40,329 nucleotides of DNA, from contig JAFIGU010000104.1 of assembly GCA_017849555.1 (NCBI GenBank), forward strand, positions 1 through 40,329, written 5' to 3'. The DNA is from Sphingomonas sp. (GTDB taxonomy: Bacteria > Pseudomonadota > Alphaproteobacteria > Sphingomonadales > Sphingomonadaceae). Position 1 is the stretch's first letter. Every line of letters begins with the position of its first letter. The notes under the pieces are model-generated. The model was not told where the DNA came from. It saw only the letters and a program-made list of their open reading frames with translations, and made no database searches. The position numbers and the translations under genes are program-made. Positions 7,207 through 18,206 of the stretch are shown here, one piece after another.

Positions 7207-8742
7207 ATGGTGGTTGGGGGGCGGCCGGCGCGAACGGGCGACTGGTGGGCTGCGCGCAATTTGTGGCGGGCGCTAGCGCTTCTGTCTATTTTACCTTTCA
7301 TCTTAGTGCGCTATCCGCCGCTCGGGGATTTTTACGGCCACGTCGGGCGTTACTATGTCATGATTGACGATGGTCAATCGGATTACTTGCGCCGCTACTT
7401 CGATTTCCGATGGCGCATCATGGGGAATCTCGGGCAGGATTTGATGATGGTGCCGGTCGGCGGCCTCATCGGCGTCGAGCGCGGTGCCCGACTGCTGACC
7501 GCGTTGATTGCCCCGCTAACGATCCTCGCCCTGCGCCAGCTGAGCATCGCGGCGACGGGCGCGGTCCAGGCCCCTGCATTGCTGGCACTGCCCTTTGTCT
7601 TTTCCTTCCCGTTGCTCTTCGGATTCATCAATTACGCGCTGGCGCTGGCGGTGGCATTGTGGGGGTTGGTCTTCTGGTACCGTATCCGGCGATGCGAGCC
7701 GCTGGCCCGTTCGATCGGGCTGGCGCTGATCGCGAGCATCGTCTGGCTTTGCCATCTCGCGGGCTGGGCGACATTCGTGCTTGGGGTCGGCGCGATCGAA
7801 GCGTCCGCGGCGTGGGTGGCGTGGCGCGGAGGGCGTGGATTTTGGCGGGCCGTTCGGCCGTGTTTGTCGAGCCTATCCATTCTCACTCCGATATCGTTTA
7901 CCCTCGCCAGCGCGGGCGAAGCAGGCGAAACAGGGAATTTCGATCTCGCGCTCAAATTGCGCTGGCTGGCCTTTGTCCTGCGCGATCAATCGATTTTTCT
8001 CGATCTGGGCTCCCAGTTGGTGATCGCGGTGGCCGTCGCCTTCCTCATCGCGAGGCGGTGGGTGACCATCGAGCCGGCGTTGACGCTTGCCGCCGCGGCG
8101 CTTTTCATCCTGTTCTGGCTGATGCCGACCCAGATCATGGGGAGCTTCTTCGCCGATTTGCGGCTGCTGCCGGTCGTCGCGATTTTTGCGCTGCTCGGTC
8201 TACGCTCGATCGGCGCCGGAAGACGATCCGCGATCGCGCTGCTCGGCGTCGGCCTGTTTCTGGTCAGACTTGCGGTGATGACGATCGGATGGATCGCGAC
8301 CAGCGACGCCATCGCGTCCGATCTTAAAGCGCTCGATCGCGTGCCCAGGGGAAGCCGGATCGCGGTTCTGGCGCCGATGCGCATGTGCGAAAATTGGCCC
8401 AACGACAGCGTCAGCCATATCGCCAGCCTCGCCATCGGGCGGCGCGAAGCGTTCGTGAACAGCCAATGGAATATTGCCGGCCAGTTGATGCGGCCGATCT
8501 ACAATTGGGGCCGCGGGTATAATGACGTGGTGTCGGCGACGCTGGCACCCGCGGGGACGACATGCAGCGGGAACGACCTGGCGGCGTGGCTCCGGCAGTT
8601 TCCTCGGGATCGATTCGACTATGTGTGGCTATTCCGGGCCGGCCCGCTCCCGGCGATCGACCGGGCGTGGTTGCAGGAGGAATATCGCGGCGCCAAAGGT
8701 GTCCTGCACCGCATTACCGATCACGGGCTTCAACGCCCTTGA
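7207..8742 (+). CDS. Polytopic membrane protein, unknown function (possible GT-C-type transferase)
   Basis: A 511-residue protein with about ten or eleven hydrophobic segments between residues 20 and 375 and a soluble C-terminal domain of about 135 residues containing [20 protein letters not shown]. The first extracytoplasmic loop has [19 protein letters not shown]. An acidic residue there after the first membrane helix resembles GT-C lipid-linked sugar transferases, but no family signature is clear. It follows the family 2 glycosyltransferase by 119 bp in the same direction, which suggests a shared surface-glycan role (inference). Codon use looks less G+C-biased than in neighbouring genes, with several TTG, ATT and TTT codons. 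This and its position inside the tig-clpP interval suggest acquisition. Confidence 0.6.
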   Translation: MVVGGRPARTGDWWAARNLWRALALLSILPFILVRYPPLGDFYGHVGRYYVMIDDGQSDYLRRYFDFRWRIMGNLGQDLMMVPVGGLIGVERGARLLTALIAPLTILALRQLSIAATGAVQAPALLALPFVFSFPLLFGFINYALALAVALWGLVFWYRIRRCEPLARSIGLALIASIVWLCHLAGWATFVLGVGAIEASAAWVAWRGGRGFWRAVRPCLSSLSILTPISFTLASAGEAGETGNFDLALKLRWLAFVLRDQSIFLDLGSQLVIAVAVAFLIARRWVTIEPALTLAAAALFILFWLMPTQIMGSFFADLRLLPVVAIFALLGLRSIGAGRRSAIALLGVGLFLVRLAVMTIGWIATSDAIASDLKALDRVPRGSRIAVLAPMRMCENWPNDSVSHIASLAIGRREAFVNSQWNIAGQLMRPIYNWGRGYNDVVSATLAPAGTTCSGNDLAAWLRQFPRDRFDYVWLFRAGPLPAIDRAWLQEEYRGAKGVLHRITDHGLQRP

Positions 8743-8797
8743 ACTCGATTGTCGCAGCGCCGATGTTGGCGGTCCACAAGGCATAAGAGAGTCTTCC

Positions 8798-9487
8798 ATG
8801 CACAATCCGTTCGACAATGGCGATTTCGCGGGCAAGCTGGCCAGCGCGGGAATCGGCCTCCAGCCGACGCAGGCGGGGCTCGTCCCGATCGTGATCGAAC
8901 AGTCGAATCGCGGCGAGCGCTCGTTCGACATCTTCTCGCGGCTGCTCCGCGAGCGAATCGTTTTCGTCACCGGCGGGGTCGAGGATGGCATGGCCAGCCT
9001 GATCACCGCCCAGCTGCTGTTCCTCGAATCGGAAAATCCGAAGAAGGACATCTTCATGTACATCAACTCGCCGGGCGGGGTCGTCACGGCGGGCATGGCG
9101 ATCCACGACACGATGCAATATATCCGCCCGCGCGTCGGGACGGTGTGCATCGGTCAGGCGGCGTCGATGGGGTCGTTCCTGTTGGCGGCCGGCGAGCCGG
9201 GGATGCGCGTCGCGCTTACCAATGCGCGGATCATGATCCACCAGCCGTCGGGCGGGGCGCAGGGCATGGCCGCGGATATCGAGATCCAGGCGCGTGAAAT
9301 CCTGCGCATGCGGCATTTTCTTAACACGCTTTATGCGAAGTACACCGGCAAGCCGCTGGAGGAAATCGAGCGCGCGATGGATCGCGACAAGTTCATGTCG
9401 GCCGACGAAGCCAAGGAATTCGGGCTGATCGACGAGGTGTTCGACAAGCGCCCGGCGCCGGCGGACGAGGTTGCGGCAGCCGCCTGA
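8798..9487 (+). CDS. clpP: ATP-dependent Clp protease proteolytic subunit ClpP
   Basis: The serine peptidase chamber of ClpXP. The 229-residue protein has the catalytic triad Ser123 (GQAASMGSF), His148 (IMIHQPSGG) and Asp197 (MDRDKFMS), the substrate-strand motif SPGGVVTAG near 91, and an Ala-rich tail. The length is slightly above the E. coli protein (207). The ATG at 8798 begins the typical short propeptide region; an extension further upstream in frame overlaps the membrane-protein gene and was rejected. clpX follows 115 bp downstream, giving the conserved clpP-clpX pair. Confidence 0.97.
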   Translation: MHNPFDNGDFAGKLASAGIGLQPTQAGLVPIVIEQSNRGERSFDIFSRLLRERIVFVTGGVEDGMASLITAQLLFLESENPKKDIFMYINSPGGVVTAGMAIHDTMQYIRPRVGTVCIGQAASMGSFLLAAGEPGMRVALTNARIMIHQPSGGAQGMAADIEIQAREILRMRHFLNTLYAKYTGKPLEEIERAMDRDKFMSADEAKEFGLIDEVFDKRPAPADEVAAAA

Positions 9488-9536
9488 GTATCAGGCCGGG
9501 ATTGCGGCCGAGATTCAGGCATTGCCGTTTTGTGAC

Positions 9537-9586
9537 GGGCCGGGTTACCATATCCGGCCCGAAAGTCGCTCCCCCGGTGGGGAGCG
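9537..9586 (+). promoter_or_regulatory. Two GC-rich hairpins in the clpP-clpX gap
   Basis: GGGCCGG (9537-9543) pairs with CCGGCCC (9554-9560). CGCTCCCC (9567-9574) pairs with GGGGAGCG (9579-9586) around a CGGT loop. The second ends about 15 bases before the clpX start. No T tract follows. They may attenuate or process the transcript between the two genes, or separate a clpX promoter. Confidence 0.4.
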
Positions 9587-9602
9587 CGAAAGGATTGATT
9601 GA

Positions 9603-10868
9603 ATGACGAAGCTCTCCGGCGGCGACTCCAAGAGCACGCTCTACTGCTCGTTCTGCGGCAAGTCGCAGCACGAGGTTCGCAAGCTCATCGCCGGCCCGAC
9701 GGTCTTCATCTGCGACGAGTGCGTCGAGCTGTGCAACGACATCATCCGCGAGGAAACGAAGTCCGCGCTCGTCGCCAAGAAGGACGGTGGCGTCCCCACG
9801 CCGCAGGAAATCTGCGACGTGCTCGACGATTATGTCATCGGGCAGAAGCAGGCCAAGCGCGTGCTCTCGGTCGCGGTGCACAATCACTATAAGCGGCTGA
9901 ACCACGGCGCGAAGGGTGCCGATGTCGAGCTCGCCAAATCGAACATCCTGCTCGTCGGGCCGACCGGCTGCGGCAAGACCTTGCTCGCGCAGACGCTGGC
10001 GCGCATCCTCGACGTGCCGTTCACGATGGCCGATGCGACGACGCTGACCGAGGCGGGCTATGTCGGCGAGGATGTCGAGAACATCATCCTCAAGCTGCTC
10101 CAGGCGTCGGATTACAACGTCGAGCGCGCGCAGCGCGGGATCGTCTATATCGACGAGATCGACAAAATCAGCCGCAAGGCGGAGAATCCCTCGATTACCC
10201 GCGACGTTTCGGGCGAGGGCGTCCAGCAGGCGTTGCTCAAGCTGATGGAGGGCACCACCGCCTCGGTCCCGCCGCAGGGCGGGCGCAAGCATCCGCAGCA
10301 GGAATTCCTCCAGGTCGACACGACCAACATTCTGTTCATCTGCGGCGGCGCTTTCTCGGGGCTGGAGAAGATCATCGGCGATCGCCTGCAGGGCAAGTCG
10401 ATCGGCTTCGGCGCCTATGTCGCCGCGCCCGAGGAGAAGCGCACCGGCGAGATGCTGCGCCAGACCGAACCGGAGGATCTGCTCAAGTTCGGGCTGATCC
10501 CCGAATTCGTCGGCCGTCTGCCGGTGGTCGCGACGCTCGAGGACCTCGACGTGGCGGCGCTGGTCAAGATCCTGACCGAGCCGAAAAATGCGCTGGTCAA
10601 GCAATATCAGAAGCTGTTCGAGATGGAGGAAGTGAAGCTGAGCTTCACCGATGACGCTCTGGTGTCGGTCGCCAAGAAGGCGATCGAGCGCAAGACCGGC
10701 GCGCGCGGGCTGCGCTCGATCCTCGAAGGCATCTTGCTCGACACGATGTTCGACCTGCCCGGGATGGAGGGCGTCGACGAAGTGATGATCGACAAGGACG
10801 TGGTCGACGGCCGCAAGGAACCGATCCGCGTCTATGCCGAGAAGAAGAAGGCCGGCGACGCGGCCTGA
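9603..10868 (+). CDS. clpX: ATP-dependent Clp protease ATP-binding subunit ClpX
   Basis: The AAA+ unfoldase that feeds substrates to ClpP. The 421-residue protein is the standard length. The N-terminal zinc-binding domain has Cys15, Cys18, Cys37 and Cys40. The Walker A motif GPTGCGKT lies near 119-126, Walker [10 protein letters not shown] near 180, and the sensor 2 region TGARGLRS near 365. The IGF pore-2/ClpP-docking motif is present in GKSIGFGAY near 265. The ATG at 9603 follows an AGGATTG ribosome-binding region. A strong terminator follows. Confidence 0.97.
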   Translation: MTKLSGGDSKSTLYCSFCGKSQHEVRKLIAGPTVFICDECVELCNDIIREETKSALVAKKDGGVPTPQEICDVLDDYVIGQKQAKRVLSVAVHNHYKRLNHGAKGADVELAKSNILLVGPTGCGKTLLAQTLARILDVPFTMADATTLTEAGYVGEDVENIILKLLQASDYNVERAQRGIVYIDEIDKISRKAENPSITRDVSGEGVQQALLKLMEGTTASVPPQGGRKHPQQEFLQVDTTNILFICGGAFSGLEKIIGDRLQGKSIGFGAYVAAPEEKRTGEMLRQTEPEDLLKFGLIPEFVGRLPVVATLEDLDVAALVKILTEPKNALVKQYQKLFEMEEVKLSFTDDALVSVAKKAIERKTGARGLRSILEGILLDTMFDLPGMEGVDEVMIDKDVVDGRKEPIRVYAEKKKAGDAA

Positions 10869-10894
10869 CGCTTTCGGTTTACCTGAGTAATGAG

Positions 10895-10928
10895 GCGGGC
10901 GTCGCGTGAGCGGCGCCCGCTTTGCTTT
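10895..10928 (+). terminator. Intrinsic terminator after clpX
   Basis: GCGGGCGTCGC (10895-10905) pairs with GCGGCGCCCGC (10910-10920; one G-T pair) around a GTGA loop, followed by TTTGCTTT. Confidence 0.8.
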
Positions 10929-10953
10929 GAAGCTGAGGGTGCCCCAAACTACT

Positions 10954-11369
10954 CCGTCACCCCGGCCTTGAGCCGGGATCCATCGGGGCGCAGGCCCTGC
11001 GGTCAGCGGCTTTCGCGCAACGGCGGCAAGCCGGGACCGATCGCCAGATCATCTCACCGCGGATTGTCACGCTCGATCAGCTCGATCTTCCAGTCGCGTC
11101 GCCGGCGTTTGATGCGCTTTTCCGGCGCGATCGCATCGTCCAGTGTCCGCGATCGCGTACCAGGCGACGCGTGTCACCGCATATTCGGTGGTGAAGCCGC
11201 CGAACCTGACTTCGCGATGCTGCATCACGCGGCCGACGAGGGTCGACGTCACCCCCACGTAAAGCGTGCCGTAAAAGCCGCTCGCGAGGATGTAGACGCA
11301 CGGTTGCCGCTCCCTCATGCCGCCGGAGCTCGCCCCCCGATGGACCCCGGCTCAAGGCCGGAGTGACGG
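10954..11369. mobile_element. REP-bounded GIY-YIG nuclease cassette (about 416 bp)
   Basis: The left end (10954-10990, ccgtcaccccggccttgagc onward) and the right end (11333-11369) are inverted copies of about 37 bp that differ at only a few positions. Between them is only the GIY-YIG pseudogene. The same ends bound gene-less elements of about 109 bp at 1692-1800 and 35722-35830. Classing it as a mobile unit is an inference from this architecture; no target-site duplication was established. Confidence 0.5.
11054..11318 (-). pseudogene. GIY-YIG nuclease family protein, frameshifted
   Basis: The first frame, from the ATG at 11318, encodes MRERQPCVYILASGFYGTLY, then VGVTSTLVGRVMQHR and TTEYAVTRVAWYAIADT. 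This has the GIY-YIG motif and the conserved Arg of the small stand-alone (YhbQ/UPF0213-like) family. After ADT the frame is lost. The family's C-terminal sequence continues in another frame as DDAIAPEKRIKRRRRDWKIE and LIERDNPR, ending with TGA at 11054-11056. The shift lies near 11139-11144 and corresponds to one extra or two missing bases. The basic KRIKR and WKIELI segments are typical, so an intact protein would have had about 88 residues. Confidence 0.75.
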
Positions 11370-11464
11370 GAGTGCGAGTGGCAGCGCGCCCCGCCACCAC
11401 CAAAACAATGGAAAGCACCGCGCAGTTCGTGCATTTTCCTCCACTGAATCAACCGGGAGGAACG

Positions 11465-12583
11465 ATGACCGCCGACGACAGCACCACGCCGCCGGAAACC
11501 TCGCCGGCCGACAGGGGCATCGGCCTGCCGTGGTGGACGTTGGCGTTTCCGGTGCTCGGCGTCGTCGCGGTGCTCGTCAATCTCGCCAAGCTCGGCACGC
11601 TGGGGACGATCGCCGCGGCGGTGATCCTGATCGGCAGCGTGCTCGCCGCGGTGCATCATGCCGAGGTGGTGGCGCATAAGGTTGGCGAGCCGTTCGGCAC
11701 GCTGGTCCTCGCGGTGGCGGTGACGGTGATCGAGGTGTCGCTGATCGTCAGCCTGATGCTGTCCGACGCGGGCGATGCCTCGACGCTGGCGCGCGATACC
11801 GTGTTCGCGGCGATCATGATCATCGTCAACGGCATCGTCGGGCTCTGCCTGTTGAGCGGCGGGGTGCGGTTTCGCGAGCAGCGCTTCACGCTGCGCGGAG
11901 TTTCCGCGTCGCTCAACGTGCTCGTCGCGATGTCGGTGCTGACGCTCGTTCTGCCCAATTTCGTCGAAAGCGCGCCGGGGCCGGCCTATGCTCCGTCGCA
12001 ATTGGTGTTCGTCGCGATCGTCTCGCTGATCCTCTACGGCACTTTTGTCCTCGTCCAGACGGTGCGCCACCGCAGCTATTTCCTCCCCGAGGGCGGCGCG
12101 GAGGAGGAGCATGCCGATCCCCCCGCCACGCGCACCGCCTGGGCCGCCTTCGGGGTGCTGTTGGTCGCGCTGGTCGGGGTGGTGCTGCTCGCCAAGGGGC
12201 TGGCGGCGACGGTCGAGAAGGCGGTGCTCGGCGCCGGGCTGCCGCTCGCGGTGGTCGGCGTGGTGATCGCCGGGGTGGTGCTCGCGCCCGAAAGCCTTGC
12301 CGCGTGGCGCGCGGCGCGGCGCAACCGGCTGCAGACCAGCCTCAACCTCGCGCTCGGCTCCGCACTCGCCTCGATCGGGCTGACGATCCCCAGCGTCGCG
12401 GTCGTGTCGCTGGTGCTCGGGCTTCCGCTGGCGCTCGGGATCGGGGCCAAGGGGCTGACGCTGCTGGTGCTTTCATTATTCTCGATCACCTTGTCGCTCG
12501 GCACCGGGCGGACGACGATCCTCGGCGGGGTGGTGCATCTGGTGATCTTCGCGGTCTATCTGTTCGTCACGGTGGTGCCGTGA
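11465..12583 (+). CDS. chaA: Calcium/sodium:proton antiporter ChaA
   Basis: A cation/proton antiporter of the CaCA superfamily in the inner membrane, exporting Ca2+ or Na+ in exchange for H+. The 372 residues match the E. coli length (366). The protein has about eleven hydrophobic segments. The first alpha repeat carries GEPFGTLVLAVAVTVIEVSL (about 75-94) with the conserved Glu. The second carries LNLALGSALASIGLTIPSVA near 295. An acidic cytoplasmic loop (EGGAEEEHADPP near 211) separates the halves. The ATG at 11465 has a strong GGGAGGA ribosome-binding site. It overlaps the next gene by four bases. Confidence 0.9.
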   Translation: MTADDSTTPPETSPADRGIGLPWWTLAFPVLGVVAVLVNLAKLGTLGTIAAAVILIGSVLAAVHHAEVVAHKVGEPFGTLVLAVAVTVIEVSLIVSLMLSDAGDASTLARDTVFAAIMIIVNGIVGLCLLSGGVRFREQRFTLRGVSASLNVLVAMSVLTLVLPNFVESAPGPAYAPSQLVFVAIVSLILYGTFVLVQTVRHRSYFLPEGGAEEEHADPPATRTAWAAFGVLLVALVGVVLLAKGLAATVEKAVLGAGLPLAVVGVVIAGVVLAPESLAAWRAARRNRLQTSLNLALGSALASIGLTIPSVAVVSLVLGLPLALGIGAKGLTLLVLSLFSITLSLGTGRTTILGGVVHLVIFAVYLFVTVVP

Positions 12584-13161
12584 CGCTGCGCGTCGCCAGC
12601 CACGCCGATCGCGATGCGATCGCGGCAATGCTGGCGCGTGCTTTCGCCGACGATCCGGCGACTTCCTATATCCTCCCCGATCCGGTCGACCGCGCGAAGC
12701 GGCTGCCGCGCCTGTTCCGCCTGTTGTTCGAGGGCGACGCCGGGGGGATGCGGCTCGTGACCCCGGGCGGCGAGGCGGCAACGCTGTGGCGCGCGCCGGG
12801 CGAGGCCGACGTGCCTTTGTGGGAGATCGTGCGCCGTGCCCCGGCGCTGCTCCACGCGCTCGGCGGCGGGGTGGTGCGGGCGCTGCGCGTGTCCGAGGCG
12901 ATGGAGGCGCATCACCCCAAGGGCGATTATTGGTATCTGCATATCGCCGGCTGTGACCCCGTGGCGCAGGGGCGCGGGCTGGGCGGCGCCGCGGTGCGCG
13001 GCGGGCTCGAGCGCGGGGCAGGGCGCTGGCCCGCCTATCTCGAGACCGCGACCGAGCGGAACCTGGGGTTCTATCGCGCTCTGGGGTTCGAGGTGACCGC
13101 CGAATGGCGCGTGCCCAAGGGCGGGCCGCTGTTCTGGTCGATGCTGCGCCCGGCGGATTAG
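12580..13161 (+). CDS. GNAT family N-acetyltransferase
   Basis: A 193-residue acetyl-CoA-dependent acetyltransferase. The acetyl-CoA-binding motif A is seen as YLHIAGCDPVAQGRGLGG (about 123-140), followed by LETATERNLGFYRALGF (about 156-172), the typical motif B end. The N-terminus ASHADRDAIAAMLARAFADD is the usual GNAT start. The start is the GTG at 12580 in a GTGA overlap with the chaA stop, so the two genes are translationally coupled. The substrate cannot be told; similar proteins with this N-terminus are often annotated as YhhY/MccE-like or of unknown specificity. Confidence 0.85.
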   Translation: MTLRVASHADRDAIAAMLARAFADDPATSYILPDPVDRAKRLPRLFRLLFEGDAGGMRLVTPGGEAATLWRAPGEADVPLWEIVRRAPALLHALGGGVVRALRVSEAMEAHHPKGDYWYLHIAGCDPVAQGRGLGGAAVRGGLERGAGRWPAYLETATERNLGFYRALGFEVTAEWRVPKGGPLFWSMLRPAD

Positions 13162-13210
13162 GCAGGCCGCAATCGCTCAGTCCGAAAGGGGGGATTCCGG
13201 TTCGATACCG

Positions 13211-14914
13211 CTATTTCGCCGGCGTCGGTCGGTCGCGCCACGCCTGATATTGCTCGATCGCCTCCGACCGGCGCAGCACCCGCGCCATCGGGTCGATCAC
13301 GACCTGCGCGCCGGCCGGCACCGTCAGCACCGCCTTGCCGCCGGGCAGGTCCACGCGCTGCACCGCGCCGTCGACCGACAGCTCGATCGGCATCGGAAAC
13401 GCCCCGCCCGCGCGCCATTCGAGCGTCAGCCGGTCACCGTCGCGCGTCTCGACCAGTTCGGGGAGCGCGGCGCGGCGCAGATAGGCGTCGAAGAACCACC
13501 CGAGATCGCGCCCGCTCGCCGCATGCACGTCGCGCTCGAAATCGGCGGTCGACGCATAGCGCGGGGTGAAATTGCCCGGCCGCGGATCGGGGCGGCCATA
13601 GACCAGCCGGCGCGTCGCGTCGAAAAAGGCCTGGTCGCCGATCAGCCAGCGCAGCGTGTGAAGCATCCACCCTGCCTTGTAATAGATATCGGCGCCCGGC
13701 CCGCCGCGTTCGACCTTGTAGACATCCTCCTCGGTGCGCGACCGGCCGGAGACGACGGGCATGCGGTTGGCGATCAGATTGCGCTGCTGGTCGAGCAGCA
13801 CGATGTAGCGCGCCTCGCCCTCGCGCCAGCGGCCGTAGAGCGGCTGCATGTAGCTCGCGAACCCCTCGTGGAGCCAATAATCGTCCCAGTCGGCGGCGGT
13901 CATCTGGTTGCCGAACCATTCGTGCGCGAATTCGTGCTGGAACAGCCAGTCGAACCCCTCGGGCGCCTTGGCATATTCGTTGCCATAGGCGTTGATCGTC
14001 TGGTGCTCCATTCCCTTGTACGGGGTTTCGACCACCCCGACCTTCTCGTCGCCGAACGGATAGGGGCCGATCACGCTTTCGAAGAAATCGAGCGCGGGGG
14101 CGAATTCGGCGAACAGCGCGCGCGCCTGCTTCTCCTCGCCGGGCAGATACCAATAATGCAGCGCGATCGTGTTGCCGAAGCGGCTGTGGTAGCTGCCCGA
14201 CAATTCCTCATACGGCCCGACATTGAGCGCGATCGCATAGGTGTTGGGCTGGCGCGCGTGCCAGTTCCAGCGCGTCCGGCCGTCGGGCAGGGTATCGACG
14301 CCGGTGAGCACGCCATTGGCGGGCGCCTTCAGCCCCTTGGGCACGGTGACGTGGAGATCGACCGACCCCGGCTCGCCGGTCGGAAAATCGAGGCACGGCC
14401 ACAGCAGGTCGCAGCCATAACCCTCGGTGGTCGAGGCGACCCACGCGCGCTTGTCGGGGGTGCGCGACCAGACCATTCCGTCGTCCCACGGCGCGTTGAG
14501 CGCGACATGCGGGGTGCCGCCGTAGCTGATCCGCACCGTGGCGCGCGCGCCCGCGGCGAGCGGGTGGGGCAGGGCGATCATCAGCCGCCCCTCGGGGTTG
14601 CGCCACGCCGTCCTGGGCAGCCCGACGTCATCGACCGCGATCGCCGAGACCGGCAGGTTGCGATCGAGATCGAGCACGACGCGATCGGTCGCCGCGCGCG
14701 CGGTGAAGGTGAGCGCGGCGATGCCGCTCAACTGGCGTTTGTCGGGATAGACCTCGAACGACAGATCGGCGTGATCGAACGCCAGCTTCGCCTGATCGGG
14801 GTCGATCGGCCCGCCCGACCGCTGCGTTTGTTCGGTGAGCGGCGGCATCCCCTTTGCCGGCAGCCCGGCGGCAACGGCGGCGGCGTTGGCGGCCAGAGCC
14901 AATAGGATCGTCAC
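13211..14914 (-). CDS. M1 family metallopeptidase (aminopeptidase N-like), secreted
   Basis: A zinc aminopeptidase of the gluzincin M1 family, 567 residues. The zinc site HEFAH is at 327-331 with the third ligand Glu350 (LHEGFAS), giving HExxH-18x-E. The substrate-binding motif appears as GMEHQTIN (a GxMEN variant) about 25 residues before. The start is placed at the GTG at 14914, which begins a hydrophobic Ala-rich segment that looks like a signal peptide without a basic n-region. A TTG at 14941 would add nine residues including two Arg and give a more normal signal peptide. It is transcribed divergently from lon. It probably acts on peptides in the periplasm or outside the cell. Confidence 0.88.
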   Translation of the reverse strand: MTILLALAANAAAVAAGLPAKGMPPLTEQTQRSGGPIDPDQAKLAFDHADLSFEVYPDKRQLSGIAALTFTARAATDRVVLDLDRNLPVSAIAVDDVGLPRTAWRNPEGRLMIALPHPLAAGARATVRISYGGTPHVALNAPWDDGMVWSRTPDKRAWVASTTEGYGCDLLWPCLDFPTGEPGSVDLHVTVPKGLKAPANGVLTGVDTLPDGRTRWNWHARQPNTYAIALNVGPYEELSGSYHSRFGNTIALHYWYLPGEEKQARALFAEFAPALDFFESVIGPYPFGDEKVGVVETPYKGMEHQTINAYGNEYAKAPEGFDWLFQHEFAHEWFGNQMTAADWDDYWLHEGFASYMQPLYGRWREGEARYIVLLDQQRNLIANRMPVVSGRSRTEEDVYKVERGGPGADIYYKAGWMLHTLRWLIGDQAFFDATRRLVYGRPDPRPGNFTPRYASTADFERDVHAASGRDLGWFFDAYLRRAALPELVETRDGDRLTLEWRAGGAFPMPIELSVDGAVQRVDLPGGKAVLTVPAGAQVVIDPMARVLRRSEAIEQYQAWRDRPTPAK

Positions 14915-14932
14915 CCGCGGCGCACGCCAAGA

Positions 14933-14962
14933 TTGATGCAATCGTCCGAGACACCATATAAG
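14933..14962 (+). promoter_or_regulatory. lon: Probable lon promoter (possible heat-shock sigma-32 type)
   Basis: TTGATG (14933-14938) and TATAAG (14957-14962) are 18 bp apart. The -10 region reads ACACCATATA, which resembles the CCCCATnT box of sigma-32 promoters. lon is a classic heat-shock gene, but the -35 match is only partial. The element overlaps the possible TTG start of the divergent aminopeptidase. Confidence 0.4.
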
Positions 14963-15001
14963 CCGTGAACGCCGCCCGGCCGGGGCGGCTGTGGAGTATC
15001 C

Positions 15002-17398
<2,397 letters not shown>

Positions 17399-17469
17399 CA
17401 ACGACTCATCCGCGGCGGGCCAGATAGGTCCGTCGCGGAGGGTGTTCGTCGCGATCTTGGCGGATTCGT

Positions 17470-17498
17470 TTGACAGCAGACGAACCACGCGCATTACT
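17470..17498 (+). promoter_or_regulatory. hupB: Possible hupB promoter
   Basis: A perfect TTGACA (17470-17475) is followed after 17 bp by ATTACT (17493-17498), a weak -10 box. The hupB start is about 70 bp downstream. Confidence 0.35.
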
Positions 17499-17568
17499 GT
17501 GCGGATCGGCCGCGTGGCCGCGAATCCATTTTTATATCCCACTTTCCAGCACATGGGGGTTACTGGAC

Positions 17569-17841
17569 ATGAACAAGCAGGAACTGATCGCGGCGGTGGC
17601 GAACGCTTCCGGCCTCGGCAAGGGTGATGCCAGCCGGGCTGTCGAGGCCGTGTTCGACACCATCTCGGCCAGCCTGAAGAAGGGCGACGAAGTGCGCCTG
17701 GTGGGCTTTGGCACGTTCGCGGTCTCCAAGCGCAAGGCGTCCACCGGGCGCAACCCGCGCACCGGCGAGCCGATGACGATCAAGGCCTCGACCCAGCCCA
17801 AGTTCAAGGCCGGGAAGGTTTTGAAGGATTCTCTCAACTGA
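17569..17841 (+). CDS. hupB: DNA-binding protein HU (beta type)
   Basis: A 90-residue histone-like nucleoid protein that binds and bends DNA as a dimer. It has the complete HU/IHF fold: MNKQELIAAVANASGLGKGD at the N-terminus, VGFGTF at 46-51, the signature GRNPRTGEPMTI (61-72) in the DNA-binding arm, and FKAGKVLKDSLN at the end. The ATG at 17569 gives the standard length; upstream codons in frame were rejected. Its place after lon is the usual alphaproteobacterial order. Confidence 0.96.
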   Translation: MNKQELIAAVANASGLGKGDASRAVEAVFDTISASLKKGDEVRLVGFGTFAVSKRKASTGRNPRTGEPMTIKASTQPKFKAGKVLKDSLN

Positions 17842-17848
17842 AATGATC

Positions 17849-17888
17849 GCGGGCTGGACAGGCGCGATTCCCGCGCCTAAAGGCCCGC
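17849..17888 (+). terminator. Nested hairpins after hupB
   Basis: GCGGGC (17849-17854) pairs with GCCCGC (17883-17888), and inside it AGGCGCG (17860-17866) pairs with CGCGCCT (17872-17878). There is no T tract, so termination is uncertain and read-through into tRNA-Val is possible. Confidence 0.4.
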
Positions 17889-17913
17889 TTCCGGTTTGGC
17901 CCTCAGGGCGATC

Positions 17914-17988
17914 GGGCGCGTAGCTCAGCGGTAGAGCACACCCTTCACACGGGTGGGGTCACAGGTTCAATCCCTGTCGCGCCCACCA
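17914..17988 (+). tRNA. tRNA-Val (CAC)
   Basis: A 75-nt cloverleaf with encoded CCA. The acceptor GGGCGCG pairs with CGCGCCC, the D arm is GCTC/GAGC, the anticodon stem CACCC/GGGTG encloses TTCACAC with anticodon CAC, and the T arm is ACAGG TTCAATC CCTGT. No clear promoter of its own is seen; it may be read with hupB. Confidence 0.96.
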
Positions 17989-17999
17989 TTTCAGCAAAG

Positions 18000-18030
18000 C
18001 CCGTCGATCGATCCCGATCGGCGGGTTTTT
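18000..18030 (+). terminator. Strong intrinsic terminator after tRNA-Val
   Basis: CCCGTCGATCG (18000-18010) pairs with CGATCGGCGGG (18015-18025; one T-G pair) around ATCC, followed by TTTTTGTTATTTTT. Confidence 0.9.
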
Positions 18031-18206
18031 GTTATTTTTCGCCGTGGCTGCAGTGATTTGCGGCGGTGGAAGGCGGGAACTCGCAAATTGTATCATCGTA
18101 AATTGTCGTTAACCTTCCTTGATTGTAGGAAGTCCTGAAAATACCCCCCTGATCGCAGAAGAGAAACCACAATCAGGCGTCGCGCGTTCGGAATTAGTGA
18201 CAGGGG

